Shown one piece after another: positions 36,619-48,704 of a stretch of DNA of 64,000 nt. The notes beneath the pieces were generated by a model that had not been told where the DNA came from, did no database searches, and saw nothing but the letters and a program-made list of their open reading frames with translations. Position 1 is the stretch's first letter, and each line of letters begins with the position of its first letter. Origin of the DNA: Vesta saturnalis (taxonomy: Eukaryota > Arthropoda > Insecta > Coleoptera > Lampyridae); NCBI GenBank assembly GCA_036346205.1, contig JARFJB010001987.1, positions 4,371,001-4,435,000 on the forward strand, in the 5' to 3' direction. A program made the position numbers and the translations under genes.

Positions 36619-36960
36619 TGCAAAACATCTCAAACCAACTTACGCAAAATGCAGAGGTTCCAAAACAAAGTACAGTGCAGTCAACGCGCCCTGGTACATT
36701 TGGAACACACAACTACATTAAGAATTATGAATCATGCGCATTGAAGACTACATAAAAAAAGTGCAAAGAGCTTTATAATTAACCCAAGTGAATGTAGTGG
36801 TGCGGTTTTTTACGAACTCTCTCGAACAAAGATTCACACAAGAATTAAACGTTAACTACCACAGGACATTATATTAACCGATCGCGAAAATTACTGAAAG
36901 AGTCACTGAAATGTTTGCTGAGACAGCTAAAAGTCTCCATATGTTATATAATCAAAGTCA
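36617..36960 (+). pseudogene. Jockey-type LINE reverse transcriptase C-terminal scrap
   Basis: One plus-strand frame reads VNAPWYIWNTQLH near 36680-36718, preceded in another frame by MQRFQNKVQ. After that comes IEDYIKKVQRAL and VVVRFFTNSLEQRFTQEL with stops between. The NAPWY...N(T)xLH stretch is the typical end of Jockey-clade reverse transcriptase proteins. At least two frameshifts and several stops are present. It is 5'-truncated at the (TA)n tract. Confidence 0.6.
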
Positions 36961-37199
36961 TTTACATAATTTGCACAACATCACTGCTATGTATAACAAA
37001 ATTGAATTTGTTGATCTGGCAATAAATGTAACTAAATTATCAAAATTAGTGTTCAAGAATAAAAAATAAAGGGGCGCGAAACCAGGAATCGCGTATAGAG
37101 CAGTATGGTTGAAACGCGTGGTGTGATTGAAAGGTAGGTAAGAAGAAAAATGTACATGTACATATGTACATTTGTGAGATTCATACAGTAAGTATACGA

Positions 37200-40100
37200 T
37201 CTATTATTTATATCTATTTATTATGTCGTGACAGTAGACATAACTGTCCGGTAGTAGGACGATACCGTTAGTAGGGAATGCTACATCGTCCGGGGCACGA
37301 TTTGGCCAGTAACCGGTCTGCTCGCTAGGGTATTACTCAAGAGAACAATACAATTGCCTCAGATCGACCTGGCTACAAGGGGCGGTCAAGGTCGAAACAG
37401 ACAGGCCCCGTTGATGATGACTGTGCAAGGAATGAATGGCGAGTCGGTACGTGGAATGTTAGAGGTATGCATGGTAAAGAATTTGAAATTTCGAATGTAA
37501 TGTATGAAAGACACCTTGATATTCTGTGTGTATCGGAGACAAAGCGCAAAGGAAAGGATGCTGTGGAGATGGAGGATGGTAGCCTGGCACTATGGTCAGG
37601 AGTTGAGACGGAAGTGCATGGCGCAAAAGGAGTTGGGGTGATTATAAGTGAACGAGCGAAAAGATGTGTTAAACAGTACGAATTGGTCTCTCCCCGGGTA
37701 ATATGGGTTAGAATGAAAGTGGAGAATTTTTCTTATTGCATGCTATGCACCGGTGAATGGAGAAAGAGACCAGGAGCGTAAGAAACTTCTGGAATGAAGT
37801 GGAGAACGTGTTGAACGTATGTAAGCCAAACGAAAGAGTGATTATATTAGGGGATAGGAACGGATGGGTGGGTGTACAGAGAGAACATAGTGAACGCGTT
37901 CTAGGACAGTTCGGAGACCAAAGAATCAATGAGAATGGTGAACACCTGCTGAACATCTGTGTTGAGAGAAGCCTGTTTGTATCCAATACGTGGTTTAAAC
38001 ATAAAAATGTGAATATGTATACATGGCAAAGAGGTGAATCTAAAAGTATGATAGACTTGATAGTGTATGATGAACGGCTTAGAAACCTGGTGAAAGACAC
38101 AAAAGTAATCCGTGGAGCGGAGTGTGGATCGGACCACTTTTTGGTTGTATCGAGAGTGTGTCTAGGGAAAAAGTGGGTGTGGAGAAGGAAAGCAAACGTA
38201 GTGCGAACGTCCAGAATTAGGGTTGACAAACTAGTGGATAATGGTACGAGAATGAAATACGCAGATGCTGTCAATAAAGAGTTGAATATGAATGAAGCAG
38301 TGTGGAACGAACAAATAAAAGACACTGGCGTTGAAAGTGCATGGATAAGCTTGAAAAACTCTGTTGTCAATTGTGCCGTGCGAATATGTGGAGGAGTGAT
38401 TGTAGGTAGACAGAAAAAATGTGCTTGGTGGAATGAGTCAGTAAAAAAGGCAGTAAGTAAGAAAAAAGATGCGTACATGGTAATGATTGCTGCAAAAAAT
38501 GAGACTGAGAAGAAACGATTGTATGAGGTGTACAGATTAAGAAACAAAGAAGCGAAGGAGGCAGTGAGAATAAGTAAAGAGGAAGTGATGGCTGTGGAAG
38601 GAGAGAAAATGCAGAATGATTTTGAGGGAAACAAAAAACTCTTCTGGAAATGGGTCAAAAATACAAAACGTGGCCCAAAACAGAACGCTGCAGGAGTGAT
38701 GAATGATAGAAACGAAATAGTATGGGACGATTGTGAAGTGAGGAAATGCTGGCATGAGTATTTCGGAAAGCTGTACAGTAGTGAGGAACGTAAGACTGAA
38801 GGGTTAAATAAGGAGAATATAGAAGAAATGATGAATGAAACTGAGAAGGATATTGGAATAATTGAGGTAGAGAAAACGGTAGGAAGGTTGAAAAACGGCA
38901 AGGGAGCAGGCGTAGATGAAATCACTGGTGAAATGCTCAAGTATGGTGGTACAAAGCTTATTCGAAGATTGCGTGAATTATTCAATGTATGCCTTATGTG
39001 TGGAAAAGTGCCGAGTGATTGGAAAAGCGCGATCATTGTACCATTGTATAAAGGTAAGGGGACCAAGAGTGATTGTAAGAACTACAGAGGAATAAGCTTG
39101 CTCAGCGTACCTGGTAAAGTATTTGGAAGAATACTGATTGATAGAGTACGAGGAACTATCGAGGAAACAATCTAAGATGTGGGATGTGCAAGGTGGCTTC
39201 ATGCTAGGGAGAGGATGTGTCGATCAGATGGTTGCTCTCCAGCAGGTGATCGAAAAGTGTTTAAAGGTAAAAAGGAAGTTGTACTGTGCGTTTGTAGATC
39301 TGGAGAAAGCATATGATAGAGTGAATAGAGAGAAGCTGTGGGAAATATTAAATGAATATGGCGTAAATAAAGGTCTAATAAATGGAATACAACGGTAGTC
39401 GGGCATGTGTTAGGGTGAGAGGAGGTGTGAGTGAATACTTTAATATTGAGCAAGGAGTGCGACAAGGCTGTGTGATGTCACCGTGGTTGTTCAATGTATA
39501 CATGGATAAATGTCTTAGACAAGCATGTAACGATACAAATGGTGTAATGGTTGGTGACGTAAATGTACGACTCCTGGTGTATGCAGATGACACAGTCTTA
39601 TTAAGTGACAACGCGGATGAGCTGCAAACCGCTCTGAGGAAGTTTGATACAGCCTGTGAGAGCATGGACCTAAAGGTAAACGCGAACAAAACTAAGATTG
39701 TGGTGTTCAATCGGGAAGGTGGAAAGGAGAGTAGAGTATTTACTCTGCAAGATGAAATCGTGGAGCAAGTCGACGAGCTCGTATATCTCGGTAGAATGTT
39801 TACTGCAGATAGTACAATTGAGAGCGAGATTGGACGAAGGGTCAATGCTGGAAGGAAAGTGATTGGAAGTATGTGGACGATAATGAGAAATGAAAGCATG
39901 AGCCTAGCTGCGAAACGAGCAATCTATAATGGCGTATTCGTCCCATCAGTACTGTATGGAAGTGAGACATGGGTATGTCAAAAAAAGCACGAAAGAAAAA
40001 TAAATGCTGTGGGTATGAGATTTCTGAGAAGCGCATGTGGTAAAACGAGAAGGGACAAGATAAAAAATGAATGCATAATGAGTGAGTGTGGCGAGGAAAA

Positions 40101-40455
40101 GACGATGATGGATAGATATAGAAGTTGTACATTACGTTGGTTTGGTCACATTGAGAGAATGAATAACACAAGATTAACGAAACAAATATATGAGGGTGAG
40201 GTTAGGGGAAAGGCCGGGCCTGGTAGGCCGCGTAAAACTTGGCTGAATGTAGTAGAATCTATGATAAAGGAAAGAAAGATAAGGAGTTCTAAAAACAAAA
40301 GGGCATGTCAGAGACTATGTATGAATCTTGCGGAAGCTAGGGAGGTATGCAGAGATAGGAAAGCATGGCGAAAGATTGTGAATGAAAAATAAATAAGAGG
40401 CAGGGATTGTTTTGCCTACCCCGCAAGGGAATGGCGTGAAGATTAAGTTAAGTTA
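37200..40455 (+). mobile_element. RTE-type non-LTR retrotransposon, near full length
   Basis: The 5' untranslated part (37200-37330, containing CCGGTAGTAGGACGATACC) precedes the coding region. After the stop at 40392 the 3' tail is short and ends in three TTAAG repeats just before a (TA)n tract. A short simple-repeat tail instead of poly-A is usual for the RTE clade. The exact 5' boundary cannot be fixed by eye. Confidence 0.75.
37329..40392 (+). pseudogene. RTE-type endonuclease/reverse transcriptase, frameshifted
   Basis: Open from 37329. The apurinic-like endonuclease begins RVGTWNVRGMHGKEFE and carries LCVSETK, IILGDRNGWVG and GSDHFLVVSR, which supply the expected Glu, Asp/Asn and His residues. 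The reverse transcriptase follows with NYRGISLLSVPGKVFGRIL, FVDLEKAYDRVNRE, EQGVRQGCVMSPWLFN and the catalytic YADD at about 39580. The C-terminus has LYGSETW and LRWFGHIERMNN, typical of RTE-like proteins. Frameshifts occur near 37745 and 37780 (endonuclease), 39170 (RT, after ILIDRVRGTI) and 39395. Otherwise long stretches are open (37757-39175 and 39382-40392). The element nicks and copies itself into the genome by target-primed reverse transcription. This copy looks young but disabled. Confidence 0.85.
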
Positions 40456-40456
40456 A

Positions 40457-40457
<1 letters not shown>

Positions 40458-40494
<37 letters not shown>
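40458..40494. repeat. (TA)n tract at the LINE 3' end
   Basis: Starts at the last TTAAG of the LINE tail. Confidence 0.95.
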
Positions 40495-40496
<2 letters not shown>

Positions 40497-40539
40497 ACTT
40501 ATTAGCTCATTATATAACTTTTGGCCAAGTTTCGCCAAG

Positions 40540-40652
40540 ATCGGCCATGTTGTGTGTGTGAGCGCGCGTGCGTTGCGTGTGTGCGTGCGCGTGTGCGTGC
40601 GCGTGTGTGTGCGTGTGGTGTGTGTCTGTGACTGTGTGTATGTGTGTGCGTG

Positions 40653-40684
<32 letters not shown>

Positions 40685-40844
40685 TATGGGTGTTGGTGTC
40701 GGTGTGCGTGTGCGCGTTCGCCTTCGCGTGTTGTGTGGATGCGTGCGCGCGCGTGTGTATTTTTGTAGATGTACGTTAGTATCCACGGTAACACCTACGT
40801 ACTTATAATTTTGTATTTTTCCCTTCCAACATATATATATATAT

Positions 40845-40901
<57 letters not shown>

Positions 40902-41349
40902 TATAGAAGGTTATGCAATCGGTTTTTTTACTACCGTGCGGGCGTGCGTGTGTGTGGGCGTGAGTGTAGGTGTGTGTGTGCGCGTGCGAGGGCGAGTGCG
41001 AGAGCGTGAGCGCGTGCGTATGCGTGCGTGCGTGTGCGTGCGTACGTGCGGGCGCGCGTTAGTGCGCGAGTGCGCGGGTGCGCGTGTGCGTATATGCGTG
41101 TGTGCGTGCGTGCGTGTGTGTGAGTGCGTGTGTGAGTGTGTGTGTGAGTGTGTATGTGTGTGCCTGCGTGCGTGTGTGTGTGTGACTGTGTATATTTGTG
41201 TTTTGTGTGTGTGTGTATGGGTGACGGTGTACGCGCGCTCGTGCGCCTACGCGTGTTGGTGGGTGGGTGGACGCGTGCGCGCGCGTGTGTGTTTGTGTGG
41301 ATGTATGTCAGTATCCACGATAACACCTACGAACTTTGTATTTTCTCCT

Positions 41350-41407
<58 letters not shown>

Positions 41408-41452
41408 GTAGGTATAGAAGGTTATGCAATCGATTTTTTGACTACCGTGTGT

Positions 41453-41501
<49 letters not shown>

Positions 41502-42010
41502 CTGTGGTGCGTGTGCTGGTGATGTGTCGTGTGTGCCCTGTGTGTGTGCGTGCGTGCGTTAGTGCGAGTGTGCATGTGTGTATGTGTGTGTGTCGTGTGT
41601 GTGTGGTGTGTGTCGTGTTTGTGGTGTGTGTCGTGTGCGTGTGGTATGTGTGTCTCGTGTGTGTCGGGTGTGTGTCGGGTGTGTGTCTTGTGTGCGTTGT
41701 GTAGGTGTCGGGTGCGTGTCGTGTGCGTGTCGTGTGCGTGTCGTGTGCGTGTTGTGTGCGTGTCGTGTGAGTGTCGTGTGAGTGTCGGGTGTGTGTCGTG
41801 TGTGTCGGGTGTGTGCGTCGTGTAGCTGTCGGGTGTGCTCCAGAACGAAAACACTTACCTACTTAAAATTTTGTATTTAAACTCGTTTTCATTTCGCTTG
41901 GAGCTGATTAGATTTTAGGAGAAATCCAGCGGTGGAGAGGGGGGTTTATTAGGGGCACTTTTTGTCAACTTTGTTTTTATCTAATATTTTTAAAACAGCT
42001 GCATATTTGA
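40540..42010. repeat. G/T-rich minisatellite array in three tandem units with (TA)n
   Basis: Three units (about 40540-40930, 40935-41430 and 41440-42010) each hold 200-400 bases of GTGTGC/GTGCGT-type repeats. The first two then have TATCCACG(A/G)TAACACCTACG, TTGTATTTT(T)C(T)CCTTCCAA, a (TA)n tract (40830-40898 and 41355-41406) and AGGTATAGAAGGTTATGCAATCG. The third ends in a body like those at 23.7 and 24.35 kb (GAAATCCAGCGGTGGAGAGG). Frames across it give only Cys-Val, Tyr-Ile or Thr-His repeats and are not genes. Confidence 0.85.
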
Positions 42011-42177
42011 GAGATATAAAAATACCTAGATATAGACCTTAAATATATCGATTAATTATGTTCTATGCAATTTTTTGATACGAGGTCTAATTTAGCGCCA
42101 AAAAAATTTTTAAGGTAGAATTTAAGTGGCAGTTTTTTCAATATCTGAATAATGATTAATTTTATAAAAAAAAGTGT

Positions 42178-43119
42178 GTAACAACCCATTTTGAGTTGTA
42201 TTAAAATATACCGTAATTTAGGTCCTCCGTTCATGCAGTTGTAAATATAAGAAAAATTTTTTAATTATTTTTGCATTATAGCTATGTGTAGGCAACTTAA
42301 TTTGCATTTTGGTGTAACTTAAGTGCATATCTTCTTAAGGGTATATACTTCTTAAAGGTTTATACTCCCACTTTAAATTATTCTGCTCATATCTTTTGCG
42401 CACCGCTATATCATTATCCAATTTCAAAGCGTCCATTTTTTTCACTTCCTGATGAATGTGGTGTTGTTAAGAAGCTTTTTTTTGGTTTTCATCTAAATTT
42501 TGTGAAAGTGCCATTGATTTAATGGTAAGCTATATTAACTCGTAATACTAAAAATTAAAACATTTTCTCTTTTCAGGCACTTTTACTTTCTTTTTTTTTA
42601 CTTTTACACTTAATTTTACCGCTTTTGATTGCACAATTAATTTTACTGTTACGTACGCTTTCATTTTATGTTGGCGTTTTGCTTTTAATGCAGATCTGAA
42701 GTGGATTCCGTTATTTATTTTGAACCTTCAAAAGAATGCAATAAATATTGGTTTATTCAATTTCAAGAAGACAAATTTATACGAAATAGAATTCCGTTAA
42801 TGGATGCGGTTTACTACGTAAAGCATTATTATTGCAATATATTGCGCAACATTGACACAAGGATTACATCACCTTGGTTTGCAATTCGGCATTATTTTTT
42901 ATAATACCAGGGGTTCTCAAGAAGTATTATATATTGTACAGGTATTTATTTTTAATGATTATTAGTAATTTAAGGCTATAACTAGTTTTAAGATATATTT
43001 TATATAACCATAATTTAACTGTTAATAAACATAATCTGTATATTTTTTATTTTTTACATTTTGATAAAATTTTTATTGTAAACCTCGGTTTAGTTATTCC
43101 GAGCATTATTAAAAAATAA
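42178..43119 (+). mobile_element. LTR-like unit, copy 2 (942 bp)
   Basis: Begins TGTAACAACCC, is followed at 43121 by TTGGCGTCCGAGATC (primer-binding-site-like), and then by the leader AAGTGAAAATAACACAGCAG. It is most similar to copy 3. It contains the GTGCCATTGATTTAATGGTAAG block and, 60 or so bases later, TTTTCAGGCACTTTTAC. The two look like an intron donor and acceptor within the unit. The window shows no downstream gag or pol. Confidence 0.65.
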
Positions 43120-43549
43120 CTTGGCGTCCGAGATCATTTTATTAGTGTTACATTGCATTTTTATTATTTATGTTAAGTGAAAATAACACAGCAGAAATTG
43201 TGGTAATTAAGCAAATTAAAAGAATGAACCACCCTACGTTAACCTTCCGATTTGAGTCAAAGACATTATTTTTGGTGAATGGTTTGTATCTCCAGTTAGT
43301 TTAACGATTTGTTTTGGAGAATTTATACACTTATTTCTTCATTATATATTAAAACACATTTATACCTTATACCATTACATCTATTTTATAAGTGTAGACC
43401 TATTTTCTAAAGACAATTTAAAGGTACATAACTTTTATTGATAAAGTTTCTTAAAGGTAGTCTAAAAAAATGGTTAAACTGATTATCGCAATCTTACAGA
43501 AGCGGGCAGCTTTGGAATTCTTTTTAAGATTGATATATTTATGTCTATT

Positions 43550-43880
43550 AATCTCTATCTGACATGAAGTTTTAAACATCATTCTGGCATAGATTATTCT
43601 TCTTGTTTTTATAATGTTGCCTATTCTCACATATAAAAAAGAGGTTGCATAGTTATTCTAAAAAAATTATAAATAAAATTATTTCATTTCTTTTAATTTT
43701 TTAAGTTAAGTTAAGCATCTAGATCTCTGTCTGACATGAAGTTTTAAACGTCTGTTTGACATAGATAATTGTTTTTGTTTTCACAATGTTGCCTATTTTC
43801 GAAATGAATTTAGTATAAAAGCGGTTGCACAATTATCCTAAAAAATGTTAAAATTGTTTCATTCCTTTTAATTGCCATTG
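43550..43880. repeat. Tandem duplication, 171-bp period
   Basis: TGACATGAAGTTTTAAAC occurs near 43560 and 43731. The flanking blocks ATAATGTTGCCTATT and the ATTTCATT(T/C)CTTTTAATT ends also repeat. The first unit ends in TTAAGTTAAGTTAAG, as does the LINE tail at 40443-40457. Confidence 0.7.
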
Positions 43881-43974
43881 TGTAGGTTGGAAGGTAGAGT
43901 GGTGTTCCACGCCAGATATTTTAACTCACACTGTTTGCATGTTGTGTGCATCGATTTAAATATTTGACTAGACT

Positions 43975-44400
43975 AATAGACTATTAAAAAGGAACTTTTT
44001 TAAAAAGCACGCTTTTTATCTAAACGCAACAACCAAGATGTGAGCAAAGCGTGAAAGTGAAAATAAAACCGTGGGCGCTCAGCATAATTCATTTCTCTAC
44101 CATATTCACAAATTTAATCTAAATAGTACTTAACAGTACATCATAATTAAAATCGTATAAACCTTATATAAGATATTAACTGATCAACAATATACAATAT
44201 AGTATACATTATAAGTGTATCGAAATAAATTATGATGAGCGCCCCACGCTTTTATTTTTATTCGTAAAGATTTTTTATCACATTTTGTCGCAAAGAAAAA
44301 ATTATTTCCTCCTTTTTAGTGCACTCTCTACGCGTAAATAAAAACATGCTTTTTAAAAAAGTTTCTTTTTTCATGGTATTATTAGAACATTAAATCAGTT
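43975..44400. repeat. Foldback MITE-like element, about 420 bp
   Basis: Outer parts pair in inverted orientation: AACTTTTTTAAAAAGCACGCTTTTTAT near the left against ATAAAAACATGCTTTTTAAAAAAGTT near 44340-44365. Farther in, GCGTGAAAGTGAAAATAAAACCGTGGGCGCTC near 44048 pairs with GAGCGCCCCACGCTTTTATTTTTATTCG near 44240. There is no coding content. Confidence 0.75.
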
Positions 44401-45496
44401 AGAGCGACGTTATTTTCTTCTTTTAGCAAAAATTCGGTGGTCATTGTACTGAAGTTCACACGTATAATTAGCAACTCTATTTCTAGCAGTGTAAATAGTG
44501 AGCACGCCTGGAGTTCGATTCCACAAATAAAGAAAAAATGTTTTTCGGTATGTTTTCTGTATCAGTACAATAAGATGTAATTACGATTCTATGAAATATA
44601 TAAATGGAGTAATACTTCGAATATTGCGAAAATGAGTAGTTAATATTTTAGAGAGTATTATAGTAGTTCTCCGACAAACAAGATGTAGCGTAAAGTTAAT
44701 TAACAGGCTGTCGGGCAGTTTCTTCAGCCCTTACGTGTAACGTATGTGGAAAGAGGGTTAGTTTATTTATGGTACTAGTAATTTTATGCAGTGTTTGAAA
44801 ATTGAAAACTTTGCCATCTGCAGTTATTAATAATGTTAGCCCGTATAAAACCAGTATTAGCCATTGCGCAGAGGATAATTTCTGCAGGTTTTTAGTGAAA
44901 TTTTCTATTTTTGGCGTCAGGTCAATTCTGTATAGTGTTGACCCAACTGTGCTCAACGCTTTTCAGTCGCGTAGTTTGTTTTAGCAATCCATATCTGCTA
45001 ATTTCTGGATTAATATAGCTAGTTTTAATTTAAAAATAAAATTAGAATAGTGAAAATTAAATTGGTTAAAGCGAATTTTAAAATTGATACTGTAGTTAGT
45101 ATATGACGGTTACGCCAAATTAAGGCTGAGTCAGTTTATAGTAAGAGTAGTGAATTCGCTAAGGAGTAAGGGGAATGTATGAGGAACGAGTATACAATTT
45201 TATATGAGTGAACGGTTTATATTCATATATTGTATAGGCAGTACTTTACATCCTTGTTCATGTGAGCCGTTCTATGACTATATATCAATTTTTAACATTT
45301 TTTGTTGAATAGGACAATAGTCCTCCTATGTTTTAGTAGGACCTACGTCACATACTTACTAAAGCCATGGACATGTATCGACGCGACGCCATGGGCGTTT
45401 TATTCGGTAATAATTCGTATCCTGCTATATCTTGTGCACCAAGGTGAAGTTGCATCTGAAGAATGCATAAAAGAGTATAGGATAATGTTCGGATCT
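44401..45496. other. No supported gene; 86-codon minus-strand frame
   Basis: 44696-44956 is open on the minus strand, with a hydrophobic stretch (WLILVLYGLTLLITADG), but it has no ATG at its start and I do not recognise it. The rest shows nothing. Confidence 0.25.
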
Positions 45497-46354
45497 TGTA
45501 ACGAATCTTTTACGGCATTCGTTCATTTAGTTGTAAAATATAAGAAAAAAAGGGTTTTTGATAATTAATGATTTATAAGTTGTGGTAGACAACTTAATTT
45601 GCATTTTGGTGTAACTTAAGTTGCATATTTTCTTAAAGATTTATACTTCCATTTCGTAGAAGTATTTTCTGCACATATTGCTAGCGCACAGCTACATCAC
45701 CTGACATCCTAAGCGTCCTTTTTAGCATTGCTTGATGTACGCTGTTTTAAACAGGTAGCAATTTTTGGTTTCCACCTAAATTTTGTGAAAAGTGCCATTG
45801 ATTTAATGGTAAGATACATTTAACTTCTATTATATTAAAATCTGAAACATTTACTTTTTGCCGGCACTTTTCCTACTTTTACCACTTTTAATTACACTTC
45901 TACTTTTACTTTTAATTTTTAATTTTACGTACACTTTCATTTTATGATTGCATTTTGCATTTAATGCAGACCTAAATTTAGATCACACCTTTTATTTGAA
46001 CCTTCAAGAGTGCAATAAATTTTGGATTATTTAAATTTCAAGGAATATAAATTTGTAAGAAGTAATTTCAACGATATATTGCGCAACATTGATACGAAGA
46101 TTACATCATCTTTGGTTTACATTTCCGCATTATTTATAATAATCAGAGGTTCTCAAGAAGTTGTACAAAATTTTATAACAGGTATTTATAACCCTAATGA
46201 TTTCTTAGTATAAGGCTATTTTTAACATTTACTTTATATAATACCAAATTTAAGTGCTTAATAAACATAATTTGTATATCTTTTATTTTGACATTTTGGT
46301 GAATTTTTTATTGTATCCTCGGTTTAGTTATTCCGAGCATAATTAAAAAATAAC
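45497..46354 (+). mobile_element. LTR-like unit, copy 3 (about 858 bp)
   Basis: Starts TGTAACGAATC, has a 30-base or so deletion near its 5' edge relative to copy 2, and is followed by TTGGCGTCCGTGATAA and the leader AAGTGAAAATAACCAAGCAGAAATTTG. Same orientation as copies 1 and 2. Because leader sequence follows it, it is not the 3' LTR of copy 2. Confidence 0.6.
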
Positions 46355-46600
46355 TTGGCGTCCGTGATAATTTTTATTATTGTTGCATTGAAGTTACTAT
46401 TTTGATGTTAAGTGAAAATAACCAAGCAGAAATTTGTGGTAATTAAATACGAACCTGGCCGATATAATCTACCTTTTGAGCCAACGGCATTATCTTTTAA
46501 TTAATGGTGTGTATCTCTAGTTATTTTAACAATTTGTATATAGAACGTTTTAAAACATTTTAAATTTTACACCTATATTACACATACCATACATTATTAT

Positions 46601-46979
46601 TATACCTGGCACCATACCACCATTATAATCTTTATGGAAGTGTTAATGAACGTCGATTTGGATTTGTATAAGCATGCTAAATAGTATCTACTAACCATAG
46701 ATTTTGATACAAGGCTCATTAATTTGAACTAAGTGCTTCCGCTAAAACACAGTTTTGATACGCTTTATCCACTAAATTTATAACAAAAGTATCTTACTTA
46801 TTAAATCAAAACTATAGCATATAATCGTTTGTTATGGTCCCTAATATATTTAATTTTACATCCATTTTACCTAAATGTTAAAATAGGAAAGTATTTTCAA
46901 TTTGAGTTAAATCTTCGATTCCAAAATGTGGTTTAGCAACACCTAATTAAAATCTATGTGTATGAAGCTAAGTCGGTTA
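46601..46979. other. No gene seen
   Basis: AT-rich spacer. Confidence 0.5.
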
Positions 46980-47710
46980 TTGAAATTACTCACGATATGA
47001 CTATAGGGTATAATTAGTGCTTCGTTAGTGCTCTTTGTAGCTTAAACCAGCGTTACCGGTCGTTTTCAAGAAAACTTACATCTCCCTGTGTAATGCTGGG
47101 TTCCTATCTAGCACCAACGCGTGACTTACGCGTAAGTGCTTTGTTAGCACTTATTAGTGCTTTATAACTTGACCTGACTGTCGGTTTCAAGAAAACAGCA
47201 TCTTTTTGTCCCTACTAACGGTGGGATAGATGTATATAGTTAAGGATTCGTTAAAACTTCTTAGAGCTTCACGGATTGCATCTGCACCACAGTATATTTG
47301 TGAGAGTATGACATCCCTGTTGGACAGTTGGTCGTGCTGGTGTCGTTTATAAAGCATTAAAAGTCACAAACCATGTGCACCGAGTATATCGGTAGTGCAC
47401 TCACAAGGAAGTGTTGTTTTCATGAAAAAGATGTTTGGTAAAGGTAATTGTTGAATTAGTTTCTCCACGAGTATTGGTCCTGGTTCAAGTTATTAATCAC
47501 TAAGAAGTATTAACGAAATGTTAACTATCCTCACAGATTAGGTCGTTAGTGATTCCAACAAGGATGGAAAGTCAGCACTGCATTCGAGAATATCTTTCTT
47601 GAAACAGAACCGTTGTGCTGGTCTAAGTTACAACGTACTAAGAAATACTAACACGGCACTAATAATCCACATAGCTCAAGTAGTTAGTGCTTTCTATTAT
47701 GTACTTAAAG
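46980..47710. repeat. Degenerate satellite related to 22700-23580
   Basis: Irregular units of roughly 100-120 bases carry TTAGTGCTT, AGCACTTATTAGTGC, AAGTTA...CACTAAGAAGTATTAAC and similar words, with recurring TTTCAAGAAAAC pieces. Strongly drifted. Confidence 0.5.
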
Positions 47711-47954
47711 GTCACAAAAATTGCACCATACAAAATTTTATTGTATAAAACTTAAACTACCATCAAGCAAAGGCTTACTATAAACAGATATAAAATGTTT
47801 ATCTCTACTATTAAACTCTAACCTAAAACTGCAAAAAAAAACTAAACAGCTCCAAAAAATTGTTGCAAACTTCCAAGATACCAAAAATGTTGCACACTTA
47901 AAAAAAACCGTAAAAACTTGTATCATCTAAATGCTATTTTTATTTTACAAATAA

Positions 47955-48210
47955 CTCTGGAATAAGACTAAGATTTTTACAATTTAAAATAAAAATCTAA
48001 ATTTACAATTTGGATTTTGATTAATTGTCAATACTCCTTTAATTGTACTTTATCCGCCGATTTAGGGACAAAACAATTTTTAGCGATCGGAATAAGTATG
48101 TTTGAAGCAAATAGTGAATAGCTCAGATTAAACAGACTGAAGGGCACTTGGATGTGTGGAGAAATTTGGCCAAAAACACTTCTCTCCGCACCTAGGAAAT
48201 AGTGTCTTAT
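47955..48210. repeat. Left copy of a direct repeat flanking the tRNA-like foldback
   Basis: Matches 48705-48955 with drift. Shared blocks are ATAAGACTAAGAT, AATACTC(C/T)T, TTTGAAGCA, GGATGTGTGGAGAAATTTG versus GGATATGTGGAGAAATTGA, and AATAGTG. Confidence 0.65.
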
Positions 48211-48289
48211 CCAAATTATATTTTTATTTTTCAAATAAAATTGGGATAAAAATTATTATTAATTTTATGAAATACATAAATAAAAAGTT

Positions 48290-48363
48290 TGCCTGGAGTA
48301 GGATTTGAACCTACGACCTGTACTTTGCTAAAGTACCGCGCTAACCAACTGCGCTATAGAGAT
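48290..48363 (-). tRNA. tRNA-like sequence, left arm of the foldback
   Basis: The body is intact (GCGC D stem, loop TTAGCAA with AGC at 34-36, TTCAAAT T loop). The anticodon stem is GTACT/AGTAC and the acceptor has mismatches. It has an extra D-loop base relative to the 35.4-kb copy. Confidence 0.45.
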
Positions 48364-48551
48364 TCAAGCCCCAATCGATGTAAATTTTATCTTTATGTAT
48401 GTAGAACTGATTATTAATCAAGTTGCCCTGGTATGTGTGAATCCTTGCGATATTGCAGGCTCACATTCCATTAATATAAGTAATTTGATTTTACTGTCAT
48501 TATGTTTGGAATTTACATCAGTTCTACATACATAAAGACAAAATTTACATA

Positions 48552-48625
48552 CATTCGATAGCGCAGTTGGTTAGCGCGGTACTCTAGCAAAGTACAGGTC
48601 GTAGGTTCAAATCCTACTCGAGGTA
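48552..48625 (+). tRNA. tRNA-like sequence, right arm of the foldback
   Basis: Inverted partner of 48290-48363. The anticodon stem, D stem and T stem pair fully. The 5' acceptor strand (CATTCGA) pairs only partly with TCGAGGT. Anticodon position AGC. Confidence 0.45.
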
Positions 48626-48704
48626 AACTTTTTATTGATGTATTTAATAAAATTAATAATAATTTTTAATTACAAATTTACTTTTGAACTTATTCGTTCA
48701 TAAA

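Noticed and set aside
37708..39066. 452-codon minus-strand frame
   Set aside because: Antisense shadow of the RTE endonuclease/RT coding region.
40502..41854. Long frames of Cys-Val, Tyr-Ile or Thr-His repeats
   Set aside because: Translations of G/T and TA simple repeats, not genes.
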